A stretch of 11,362 nt of DNA from Treponema sp. (GTDB taxonomy: Bacteria > Spirochaetota > Spirochaetia > Treponematales > Treponemataceae): positions 1 to 11,362 of the forward strand of contig JAFZKN010000004.1 of the NCBI GenBank assembly GCA_017553635.1, read 5' to 3'. Of the stretch, positions 1 through 5,599 are shown one piece after another; within the stretch, counting starts at the first letter, position 1, and every line of letters starts with the position of its first letter. The notes under the pieces are model-generated. The model ran no database searches, was not told where the DNA came from, and worked only from the letters and a program-made list of their open reading frames with translations. The position numbers were made by a program, and so were the translations under genes.

Positions 1-266
1 CACTGCATATAGATATTCTTTTTTAGAATACATTCTTACAAAAAAGGAAAAATAATGATTTTTTTTTACCAGGTGGGCGGGACAAAACTACTTCGCGGCT
101 TCTGTGGCTTGCAGAGTTAAACGAGCGCGGTATGTTTTGGAACGCACACATGGTAAAGAGAAAGTTGTTTTTTTGTGGCTTTCTACGCTTCGAAGCACTC
201 TCGAGTGTCATCATATTTGTGGGATGTCTGGAGACGGGAGAAGTTTACATTTTCTCATAAAAAAAC
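1..266. other. Intergenic stretch without a convincing gene
   Basis: I see no supportable gene here. A 63-codon minus-strand reading frame (23-214) has no ribosome binding site and a low-complexity, basic composition, so I do not call it. Small symmetric elements are present: TATTCT/AGAATA around five T (14-30), a perfect 10-bp palindrome GCTTCGAAGC (187-196), and CACTC/GAGTG separated by two bases (196-207). None has an assignable role. The stretch may be the upstream flank of the lipoprotein gene or decayed sequence. Confidence 0.5.
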
Positions 267-294
267 TTGCGGATTAGATATATGCATGTATAAT
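267..294 (+). promoter_or_regulatory. Sigma-70-type promoter of the FGE-fold lipoprotein gene
   Basis: A -35-like TTGCGG (267-272) and a perfect -10 TATAAT (289-294) are separated by 16 bases. Transcription would start near 301 and give a leader of about 30 nt that carries the GGAG ribosome binding site at 323-326. Confidence 0.65.
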
Positions 295-332
295 TATAGA
301 AATAGAGAGATTATTAAAAGTTGGAGAACGAA

Positions 333-836
333 ATGAAAAAGTATTTGAATTCTTTTTGTGCAGTTTTTGTTTTAGCTGCGTCTCTTTTGGTAACAGGTTG
401 CAAAGCTCCGAGTGGTGGGGGAGGTGGATCAAAAAATGTCATAGTTAACACTGCAGTTACTGGCTCAGAAGTTTTTATTGACGGACGCAGTGTAGAAATT
501 TATGCAAAATGGATTTGTGACCATGAAGTAACACAAAAAGAGTTTAAAGATATAATGGGATCCGATGCTAAGTATGATAGTTATTCTGAATATGGCTACG
601 GGGAAGGTAATAACTATCCTGTATATTATGTCAGTTGGTATGATGCAATAACAGTTGATACTCCCTCTACAGGACCTACCTCTGCATCCCAACGCAAAAT
701 ACGAGGCGGTGGTTTTTTTGATAGTAAAGATAAATGTACAACTGGTTATAGGAATCTAGGATGGGATAGTGGAACTTTTTACCAACCTGGTAAAAAGGCT
801 GATTTAGGCTTCCGTGTCTGCCGCAGTGCACAATAA
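333..836 (+). CDS. Lipoprotein with an internally deleted SUMF1/FGE-type domain
   Basis: I choose ATG 333 (167 aa) over the in-frame TTG at 321, because GGAG at 323-326 lies six bases upstream and the product then starts with a classic lipoprotein signal: MKK, a hydrophobic stretch (about 8-20) and the lipobox LVTGC with Cys23 as the lipidated residue. A Gly-rich linker (28-32) follows. Residues 56-106 match the start of an FGE-sulfatase domain (CDHEVTQKEF, NYPVYYVSWYDAI), and residues 124-165 match its end (IRGGGFF, DLGFRVCR). Compared with the intact relative at 3784-4854, about 140 residues are missing between SWYDAI and RGGG, including the LPTE.EWEYAARGG and GLYDMSGNVWEW blocks. The frame is preserved across the join, so a protein can still be made. 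In the family, FGE activates sulfatases; that activity is very unlikely here. It may be a remnant or a surface binding protein. It has its own promoter and terminator. Confidence 0.82.
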   Translation: MKKYLNSFCAVFVLAASLLVTGCKAPSGGGGGSKNVIVNTAVTGSEVFIDGRSVEIYAKWICDHEVTQKEFKDIMGSDAKYDSYSEYGYGEGNNYPVYYVSWYDAITVDTPSTGPTSASQRKIRGGGFFDSKDKCTTGYRNLGWDSGTFYQPGKKADLGFRVCRSAQ

Positions 837-867
837 GATTTGCGTTCAACAAAATAACTTTTCACAC

Positions 868-895
868 AGCCCGGAATGCAAACCGGGCTTTTGTT
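868..895 (+). terminator. Rho-independent terminator of the lipoprotein gene
   Basis: A seven-bp GC-rich stem AGCCCGG (868-874) / CCGGGCT (883-889) with an 8-nt loop is followed by a short T-rich tract (889-895). It lies 32 bases after the lipoprotein stop. The opposite strand lacks a T tract after the hairpin, so termination of the convergent hydrolase gene here is doubtful. Confidence 0.8.
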
Positions 896-917
896 AAATT
901 CAGCGTGTAAAAAAAAT

Positions 918-1739
918 CTACTTCAACACAGTGGCGATCCAGTCTAAGGCTGTTTCGTCGGTGCCGTCTTTGTTTTTTCTTCCGGTTTTATCAAAAAGTT
1001 CGACCCAGAAGTGGTAGCGCGTTTCATATTCTACATAGCGCGAGTTTTTGCACCAGCGTGCGCACATTTTTCCTGTAGGGCTTCCCTGCTCATAAATTCC
1101 TTTATCGTTTTTAGAAGTTGCAAAATAAAACTGAACAGGAAGCAGCTTAATTAATTCGCTTACTTTCATTTGATAAAATCCGCTTCCAGAAATTACAGCT
1201 TTAAAAAGCCGTGGTTCGTAGCACGCAAGTTCAACTACAAATTTTGCACCCTGGGAAAATCCATAGCCTACAATTTTTGTCGGATCAATACATTTATTTT
1301 TTAAAACAACATTCTGAATCAAAAGACTTACACTTGCAGGGTCTGTAAAATATTCAACACGAGAAAGGACAACAAGAACACACGCACCGTTAGGCGACAT
1401 TCGTCTCTGAAATTCATTGCTTATAAAAATTCTTCCGTAACGGCTCAGGCCCGCGCTTCTTTCACAGCTTCCATGAAAGACAACAATGAGAGGAAGCTTT
1501 GGATCTTCGCGCTGTTTGTCATATCTGTACTGGTCGGGGATATATAAATAAGTTTCGTGACCTGCATAATCTTTCTGGTAATTCCATTTTCCGTATGACG
1601 AAATTTTTTCTGTCATGTAGTAAGCTGTGTCAAAGGTCATCTCGAGCGGACGCCTTCTGTAAAGTAAAAACTGCGCCACTACAAGTATGAGCATAATGCC
1701 TGTGGGAATAAGAAATAAAACTCTTCTGAATTTCTTCAT
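918..1739 (-). CDS. Membrane-anchored alpha/beta hydrolase (putative esterase)
   Basis: This 273-aa protein has a basic N-terminus and one hydrophobic segment (about 8-26), so it is probably anchored to the inner membrane with its catalytic domain outside the cytoplasm. The alpha/beta-hydrolase signs are an oxyanion-region motif VVFHGS (86-91), the nucleophile elbow GYGFSQGA with Ser162, a candidate acid Asp212 (ATSKNDKG) and a candidate His243 (YHFWVELFD). The overall arrangement resembles the PHB-depolymerase/feruloyl-esterase-like group, and a carbohydrate esterase would fit a polysaccharide-degrading treponeme, but the substrate cannot be read from the sequence. The start at 1739 is supported by the signal-anchor beginning right there, although no ribosome binding site precedes it and the -10 box is seven bases upstream. 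It converges with the lipoprotein gene and diverges from groEL. Confidence 0.8.
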   Translation of the reverse strand: MKKFRRVLFLIPTGIMLILVVAQFLLYRRRPLEMTFDTAYYMTEKISSYGKWNYQKDYAGHETYLYIPDQYRYDKQREDPKLPLIVVFHGSCERSAGLSRYGRIFISNEFQRRMSPNGACVLVVLSRVEYFTDPASVSLLIQNVVLKNKCIDPTKIVGYGFSQGAKFVVELACYEPRLFKAVISGSGFYQMKVSELIKLLPVQFYFATSKNDKGIYEQGSPTGKMCARWCKNSRYVEYETRYHFWVELFDKTGRKNKDGTDETALDWIATVLK

Positions 1740-1746
1740 AATTTTG

Positions 1747-1774
1747 ATTATAGAATAGAAATGTTTTTTTGCAA
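1747..1774 (-). promoter_or_regulatory. Promoter predicting a leaderless hydrolase mRNA
   Basis: On the minus strand a -35-like TTGCAA (1774-1769), a 16-base spacer and a perfect TATAAT (1752-1747) end only seven bases before the ATG at 1739. Transcription would therefore begin at or next to the first base of the start codon. No Shine-Dalgarno sequence lies between, which fits a leaderless mRNA. Confidence 0.6.
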
Positions 1775-1881
1775 ATTTTGACCGCTTTTTTATTGTGGCG
1801 ATATTGATTTTTTTTTAGCTGAATTTGTTCAAACCCTCTACAAATGTATCGTTCTAACTGCAACTGTTAAAAAGATTTTTC

Positions 1882-1910
1882 TTGTCATTCCGCTTTATTT
1901 TTAATATCTT
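1882..1910 (+). promoter_or_regulatory. Probable vegetative promoter of groEL
   Basis: TTGTCA (1882-1887), a 17-base spacer and TATCTT (1905-1910) form a reasonable sigma-70 promoter with a start near 1917, giving a leader of about 60 nt. I find no CIRCE operator (TTAGCACTC-N9-GAGTGCTAA) in 1740-1976, so control by HrcA is not indicated. Confidence 0.5.
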
Positions 1911-1929
1911 TACTTATATCGTAAATTTT

Positions 1930-1951
1930 ATTCCGCGTAAAAAAACGGAAT
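1930..1951 (+). repeat. Inverted repeat in the groEL leader
   Basis: ATTCCG (1930-1935) and CGGAAT (1946-1951) are perfect 6-bp arms around a 10-base A-rich loop. It lies between the predicted transcription start and the AAGGAG ribosome binding site at 1962-1967. It could be an mRNA hairpin or a protein operator; the sequence does not decide between these. Confidence 0.4.
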
Positions 1952-1976
1952 TCTATATAATAAGGAGCTATATAAA

Positions 1977-3602
1977 ATGGCAAAACAGTTGTTATTTAAT
2001 GAAGATGCACGCAAAAAATTACTTTCAGGTGCACAGCAGATTGCAGAAGCAGTTAAAGTTACACTCGGCCCTTGCGGACGAATGGTAATGCTTGATAAAA
2101 AATACGGCGCACCTACAATTACAAAAGACGGAGTTTCTGTAGCAAAAGAAATTGAACTTGCAGATCCGTACGAAAACATGGGAGCTCAGTTTGTACGCGA
2201 AGTTGCTTCTAAAACAAATGATGATGCAGGTGACGGAACAACAACATCTACAGTTCTTGCTTATGCTTTAGTACGCGAAGGATTTAAATCTGTTGCAGCA
2301 GGAATGACTCCTATTGCAATCAAACGCGGAATGGATAAAGCTGTAAAAACAGCAATCGAAGAAATTAAAAAGAATTCTAAACCTGTAAAGGGAACAGAAG
2401 ACGTAACTCACATTGCAACAATTTCTGCAAACAACGATCAGGAAATCGGAAAGATGCTTGCAGATGCAATTGAAAAAGTTGGTAAAGACGGTGTAATTAC
2501 TGTTGAAGAATCAAAGAACATGGATACAACTGTAGACACAGTAGAAGGTATGCAGTTTGACCGCGGATATATTTCTTCTTACTTTGTTAATGACCGCGAC
2601 CGCATGGAAGCAAACTTTGATGATCCATACATTTTAATTCACGATAAAAAGATTTCTTCTATGAAAGATCTTCTTCCTGTTCTTGAAAAAGTTGCAAACG
2701 AAGGAAGAGCTCTTATCATTATAGCAGAAGATGTAGACGGTGAAGCCCTTACAACTTTGGTATTAAACTCAATCCGTGGAACAATCAAAGTATGTGCAGT
2801 AAAAGCACCTGGCTTTGGTGACAGAAGAAAAGACATGCTCCAGGATATTGCAATCCTTACAGGCGGTCAGGTAATTTCTGAAGAACTTGGACTTAAACTT
2901 GAAACAGCAGATATTTCAATGCTCGGTAAAGCAAAATCTGTAAAGATTGACAAAGACAATACAACAATTGTTGGCGGAGCTGGAACAAAGAAAAATATTT
3001 CTGAACGTGTTGCAGAAATCAAAAACCAGATTGAAAAAACAACTTCATCTTATGATAAAGAACAGCTTCAGAAACGTCTTGCAAAACTTGCAGGCGGTGT
3101 TGCTGTAATTAATGTTGGTGCAACAACAGAAACAGAAATGAAAGAGAAAAAATTCCGCGTAGAAGATACAATCGCAGCAACAAAAGCAGCACTCGAAGAA
3201 GGAATTGTAACAGGTGGTGGACTTGCACTTATCGAAGCATCTAAAGCACTCGAAGCAATTCCAGAAGATCTGTCAGAAGACGAAAAAGTCGGATACAAAA
3301 TCGTTCGCCGTGCACTCGAAGAACCTATCCGCCAGATTGCAGACAATGCAGGTGTTGACGGAGCAGTAATTGCTGAACGCGCTAAAAAAGAAAAGAAAGG
3401 TGTAGGATACAACGCTTACACAGGTGAATGGGTTAACATGATGGAAGCAGGAATCATTGACCCTGCAAAGGTAACATGTTCTGCATTGATGAACGCAGCT
3501 TCTATCGCAGCTACAATGCTTACAACAGAATGTGCAATCACAGACATCCCTGAACCAAAAGCTCCTGCAGCTCCGGCTCCAGACATGGGTGGAATGTACT
3601 AA
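1977..3602 (+). CDS. groEL: Chaperonin GroEL (60 kDa)
   Basis: This is a full-length 541-aa group I chaperonin, the ATP-driven folding machine that forms 14-subunit double rings in the cytoplasm with a GroES lid. AAGGAG (1962-1967) nine bases before ATG 1977 fixes the start. Visible landmarks are the phosphate-binding loop TLGPCGR (29-35), APTITKDGVSVA (45-56), the nucleotide site DAGDGTTT with Asp86 (E. coli Asp87), GFGDRRK in the apical domain, and VEDTIAATKAALEEGIV with the catalytic Asp397 (E. coli Asp398). The C-terminal tail is short, a single GGMY rather than repeated GGM. Cys33 replaces the Lys of the common GPKGR loop and Met36 the following Asn. No groES lies in the window; T. pallidum likewise has groEL and groES apart. 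It is monocistronic, with a terminator at 3671-3699. Confidence 0.98.
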   Translation: MAKQLLFNEDARKKLLSGAQQIAEAVKVTLGPCGRMVMLDKKYGAPTITKDGVSVAKEIELADPYENMGAQFVREVASKTNDDAGDGTTTSTVLAYALVREGFKSVAAGMTPIAIKRGMDKAVKTAIEEIKKNSKPVKGTEDVTHIATISANNDQEIGKMLADAIEKVGKDGVITVEESKNMDTTVDTVEGMQFDRGYISSYFVNDRDRMEANFDDPYILIHDKKISSMKDLLPVLEKVANEGRALIIIAEDVDGEALTTLVLNSIRGTIKVCAVKAPGFGDRRKDMLQDIAILTGGQVISEELGLKLETADISMLGKAKSVKIDKDNTTIVGGAGTKKNISERVAEIKNQIEKTTSSYDKEQLQKRLAKLAGGVAVINVGATTETEMKEKKFRVEDTIAATKAALEEGIVTGGGLALIEASKALEAIPEDLSEDEKVGYKIVRRALEEPIRQIADNAGVDGAVIAERAKKEKKGVGYNAYTGEWVNMMEAGIIDPAKVTCSALMNAASIAATMLTTECAITDIPEPKAPAAPAPDMGGMY

Positions 3603-3608
3603 ACATCG

Positions 3609-3651
3609 CTGGTTTTGCAAAGCAAAACCAGGTAAGTTCGCGTTAGCGAAC
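3609..3651. repeat. Double-hairpin palindromic element after groEL
   Basis: Two adjacent near-perfect palindromes begin seven bases after the groEL stop. CTGGTTTTGC (3609-3618) / GCAAAACCAG (3622-3631) is a 10-bp stem with an AAA loop, and GTTCGC (3636-3641) / GCGAAC (3646-3651) is a 6-bp stem with a GTTA loop; four bases separate them. Neither is followed by a T tract, and a separate true terminator lies downstream. This looks like a REP-type dispersed element or an mRNA 3'-stabilising structure. Only one copy is present in the window. Confidence 0.6.
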
Positions 3652-3670
3652 GATAATCACAATACACCAG

Positions 3671-3699
3671 AAGGCGTCCAGAAACGGGCGCCTTTTTTT
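3671..3699 (+). terminator. Rho-independent terminator of groEL
   Basis: AAGGCGTCC (3671-3679) pairs with GGGCGCCTT (3686-3694), nine pairs with one G-U, around the six-base loop AGAAAC. The stem runs into seven T (3693-3699). Confidence 0.9.
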
Positions 3700-3749
3700 C
3701 TGAGCGGACTGTATGTCAAAATAAACACAGCCCATATCAATATTGACTG

Positions 3750-3777
3750 TTGCAAATTCAGCATTACAAAATATTAT
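3750..3777 (+). promoter_or_regulatory. Promoter predicting a leaderless FGE-fold gene mRNA
   Basis: TTGCAA (3750-3755), a 16-base spacer and TATTAT (3772-3777) end six bases before ATG 3784, the same arrangement as the hydrolase promoter. There is no purine-rich ribosome binding site. An alternative pairing of TTGACT (3743-3748) with TACAAA (3765-3770) would give a leader of about 6-7 nt, still too short for a ribosome binding site. Confidence 0.5.
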
Positions 3778-3783
3778 GGCAGT

Positions 3784-4854
3784 ATGGAAAAACGAGCAAT
3801 AAAAATCATTATCGGAAGTGTATGTTTAGTAAGCGTTTGGGTTACAACCTTTTTCTGGAATTCAAGAAAAATTACGTATATTTCTACTTCTCCAGACGGT
3901 AACCTTCTTGTAGATGGTATCGAGTATCTAAAGACGGGTGAAGTAGTAATATTACCGGATGATGACAAGGTAACTTTCAAAACAACTGATGATTCCAACT
4001 GGAATTCGTTTGTTTCTGATAAAGTTTCCGAAGTGTACCGCGGTGTCTTTACCAGTAAAAGAAAAATTACGCTTAATAATTATGCTATGGCAAAATATCC
4101 TGTAACTCAGGAACTTTATGAAAAGATTATGGGAAACAATCCGTCACGGTTCAGCAGGCAGAATTATGGTAACAAATATACGGTTGAATGTCCTGATGAA
4201 AATCCAGATCTCCGCCCTGTAGAAACTGTTTCATGGTTTGATGCAATAGTATTCTGCAATCTTCTTACCATTCAGATGATGAAGCGGGACGACTGCGTTT
4301 ATTATTCTGATTCAGCCTGTAAAAAAGTTTATACACAGGCAGACAGCCAGAAAAGAATCATACCTGTATGCGGAAAAGGAAAAAAAGGATACAGACTTCC
4401 TACAGAAACAGAATGGGAATACGCAGCACGCGGCGGTCAGTATCAGAGTGCAGAATGGAACGATGCTTTTGCCGGAACAACAACAGAAAACGAAAAATAT
4501 ATTAACGATTTTAAGACAGTTGTATTTGTTGATGGTAATCTTGATGAGTACGGCTGGTATAAAGGAAATTCGGATGAAATAAGTCACGAAGTTGGAATGA
4601 AAAAACCAAACTCGCTCGGACTTTATGACATGTCTGGAAATGTCTGGGAATGGCTCTATGACTGGTTTGACCCGGATGTTCCAACAGGAAAAAGTGTAAA
4701 CCCTACAGGCGGAAAAACCGGACCGGCACGCTCCCTCCGTGGCGGTTCATGGTTTGAGCCTGCATTTGAATGCAGTGTTACAAAAAGATTCAGTAATGCA
4801 CGGCCATGGATTGGTCACCATTACTTTGGATTTAGGATCTGCAGAAGTCTTTAA
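3784..4854 (+). CDS. Membrane-anchored SUMF1/FGE-sulfatase-domain protein
   Basis: This 356-aa protein starts at ATG 3784; longer in-frame extension runs back into groEL and is not credible. Residues 7-24 form one N-terminal membrane anchor or uncleaved signal. After a spacer (about 28-95) comes an FGE-sulfatase domain in the C-type-lectin-like fold: MAKYPVTQELYEKIMG (102-117), RPVETVSWFDAIVFCN (144-159), YRLPTETEWEYAARGG (203-218), NSLGLYDMSGNVWEW (276-290), SLRGGSWF (317-324) and FGFRICR (348-354). True FGE uses two cysteines after RGGS to bind copper and oxidise a sulfatase Cys or Ser. Here only the second position is Cys (Cys330) and the first is Glu325, so canonical formylglycine formation is not supported. 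Members of this family in treponemes are numerous and mostly uncharacterised. The domain is related to, and more complete than, the lipoprotein at 333-836. I see no clear terminator after it. Confidence 0.85.
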   Translation: MEKRAIKIIIGSVCLVSVWVTTFFWNSRKITYISTSPDGNLLVDGIEYLKTGEVVILPDDDKVTFKTTDDSNWNSFVSDKVSEVYRGVFTSKRKITLNNYAMAKYPVTQELYEKIMGNNPSRFSRQNYGNKYTVECPDENPDLRPVETVSWFDAIVFCNLLTIQMMKRDDCVYYSDSACKKVYTQADSQKRIIPVCGKGKKGYRLPTETEWEYAARGGQYQSAEWNDAFAGTTTENEKYINDFKTVVFVDGNLDEYGWYKGNSDEISHEVGMKKPNSLGLYDMSGNVWEWLYDWFDPDVPTGKSVNPTGGKTGPARSLRGGSWFEPAFECSVTKRFSNARPWIGHHYFGFRICRSL

Positions 4855-4953
4855 AATAGAGGCAGGTAAAAAGTGGGTAAATAGTAAAAATATCCAATTT
4901 TTTGTATAAAAGGCAGATTTTTAAATTTTTATTGTGGCTTTAAAAAAATGCTG

Positions 4954-4962
4954 TGCTAAAAT
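4954..4962 (+). promoter_or_regulatory. Extended -10 promoter of the secreted-protein gene
   Basis: TGC directly before TAAAAT (4957-4962) gives an extended -10 element. A TTGTGG at 4932-4937 is a possible -35, but its spacer of 19 is long. Transcription would start near 4969 and the leader contains GAGGTG at 4989-4994. Confidence 0.45.
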
Positions 4963-4998
4963 TATTAAGTGAGAGAGATTATAAAAAAGAGGTGTTTT

Positions 4999-5487
4999 AT
5001 GAAAAAATTTGCCCTTGCTGCTTTACTTACTGCTTTTGCTGCAGTAGCTGTTTTTGCTCAGTCAAAGACTTATGTCATCGACCTTGGTGACAGTACAACT
5101 GGAAAGACTGTATCGATTGTAAAAAATCAGTATGGTCCGAATCATCAGAATGCAGTTCCACCTACATTCACAAAGTTCTTTGCAGATGACATGCCTAAAC
5201 CGGGAGATATTGTAGAAGTTCATTATAAATTAACAAGTAATAAGGATCTTCCGGCTCTTACATTTGCACTTATCGATAATTCGGAATCTGCAAAATGGTG
5301 GCTTGAAATTTCTAATCAGTATGAAACAATTGATCCCATCAAAGCTGATCAGGTAGTAGAAGGAGTTATTAAGTTTAAGGTTATTGCAACTCCTGTTGCA
5401 GCTGTAACTGTTCAGTTGATGTATGATGACAAAATTGTAAGTAAAATTACACTCCAGAAAGCCGGCGTAAAAACTGGAAAGAAATAA
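4999..5487 (+). CDS. Secreted protein of unknown function
   Basis: ATG 4999 is chosen over the upstream in-frame GTG 4969, because GAGGTG (4989-4994) precedes it and the product then begins with a textbook signal peptide: MKK, an Ala/Leu/Val-rich core and a likely signal peptidase I site after VFA (residue 20). There is no lipobox. The mature chain of about 142 residues is rich in alternating hydrophobic and polar residues (IVEVHYKLTS, PALTFALID, WWLEISN, VTVQLMYDDKIVSKITLQK), which suggests a beta-sandwich. The WW pair at 100-101 recalls ligand-binding faces of carbohydrate-binding modules, but I do not recognise the family. It ends in a basic tail. It is probably periplasmic or extracellular, with its own promoter and a strong terminator. 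Confidence 0.8.
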   Translation: MKKFALAALLTAFAAVAVFAQSKTYVIDLGDSTTGKTVSIVKNQYGPNHQNAVPPTFTKFFADDMPKPGDIVEVHYKLTSNKDLPALTFALIDNSESAKWWLEISNQYETIDPIKADQVVEGVIKFKVIATPVAAVTVQLMYDDKIVSKITLQKAGVKTGKK

Positions 5488-5509
5488 AGATAAAAAGGAG
5501 TGCATATTC

Positions 5510-5547
5510 TATGCCTGGAAGACATTGTCTTTCAGGCATATTTTATT
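5510..5547 (+). terminator. Rho-independent terminator of the secreted-protein gene
   Basis: A 14-bp stem pairs 5510-5523 with 5527-5540 (one G-U) around the three-base loop ATT, followed by the T-rich tract at 5541-5549. It is the longest stem of any terminator in the window. Confidence 0.93.
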
Positions 5548-5562
5548 TTAAAATAGTATAGG

Positions 5563-5568
5563 TATAAT
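5563..5568 (+). promoter_or_regulatory. -10 element upstream of the glycosylase-like gene
   Basis: A perfect TATAAT lies 31 bases before ATG 5600, with GGTGAGGT (5587-5594) as ribosome binding site in the leader. No convincing -35 is present at 16-18 bases. A separate promoter is needed because the preceding terminator should stop readthrough. Confidence 0.45.
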
Positions 5569-5599
5569 TTAAGAAAGCCTGGAGAAGGTGAGGTAGTAG

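Noticed and set aside
190..210. CIRCE-like element (AGCACTC and GAGTG arms)
   Set aside because: The arms are separated by two bases instead of nine, the right arm is incomplete, and the site is 1.7 kb from groEL next to an unrelated gene.
23..214. 63-codon minus-strand reading frame
   Set aside because: No ribosome binding site or promoter, low-complexity basic composition, and no recognisable family.
3068..3620. Long minus-strand reading frames within and after groEL
   Set aside because: They are antisense shadows of a highly conserved gene, with no ribosome binding sites and no family resemblance.
3532..3783. N-terminal extension of the FGE-fold protein into groEL
   Set aside because: The frame is open only because no stop happens to occur; it overlaps groEL in another frame and spans the groEL terminator. 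The membrane anchor starts right at ATG 3784.
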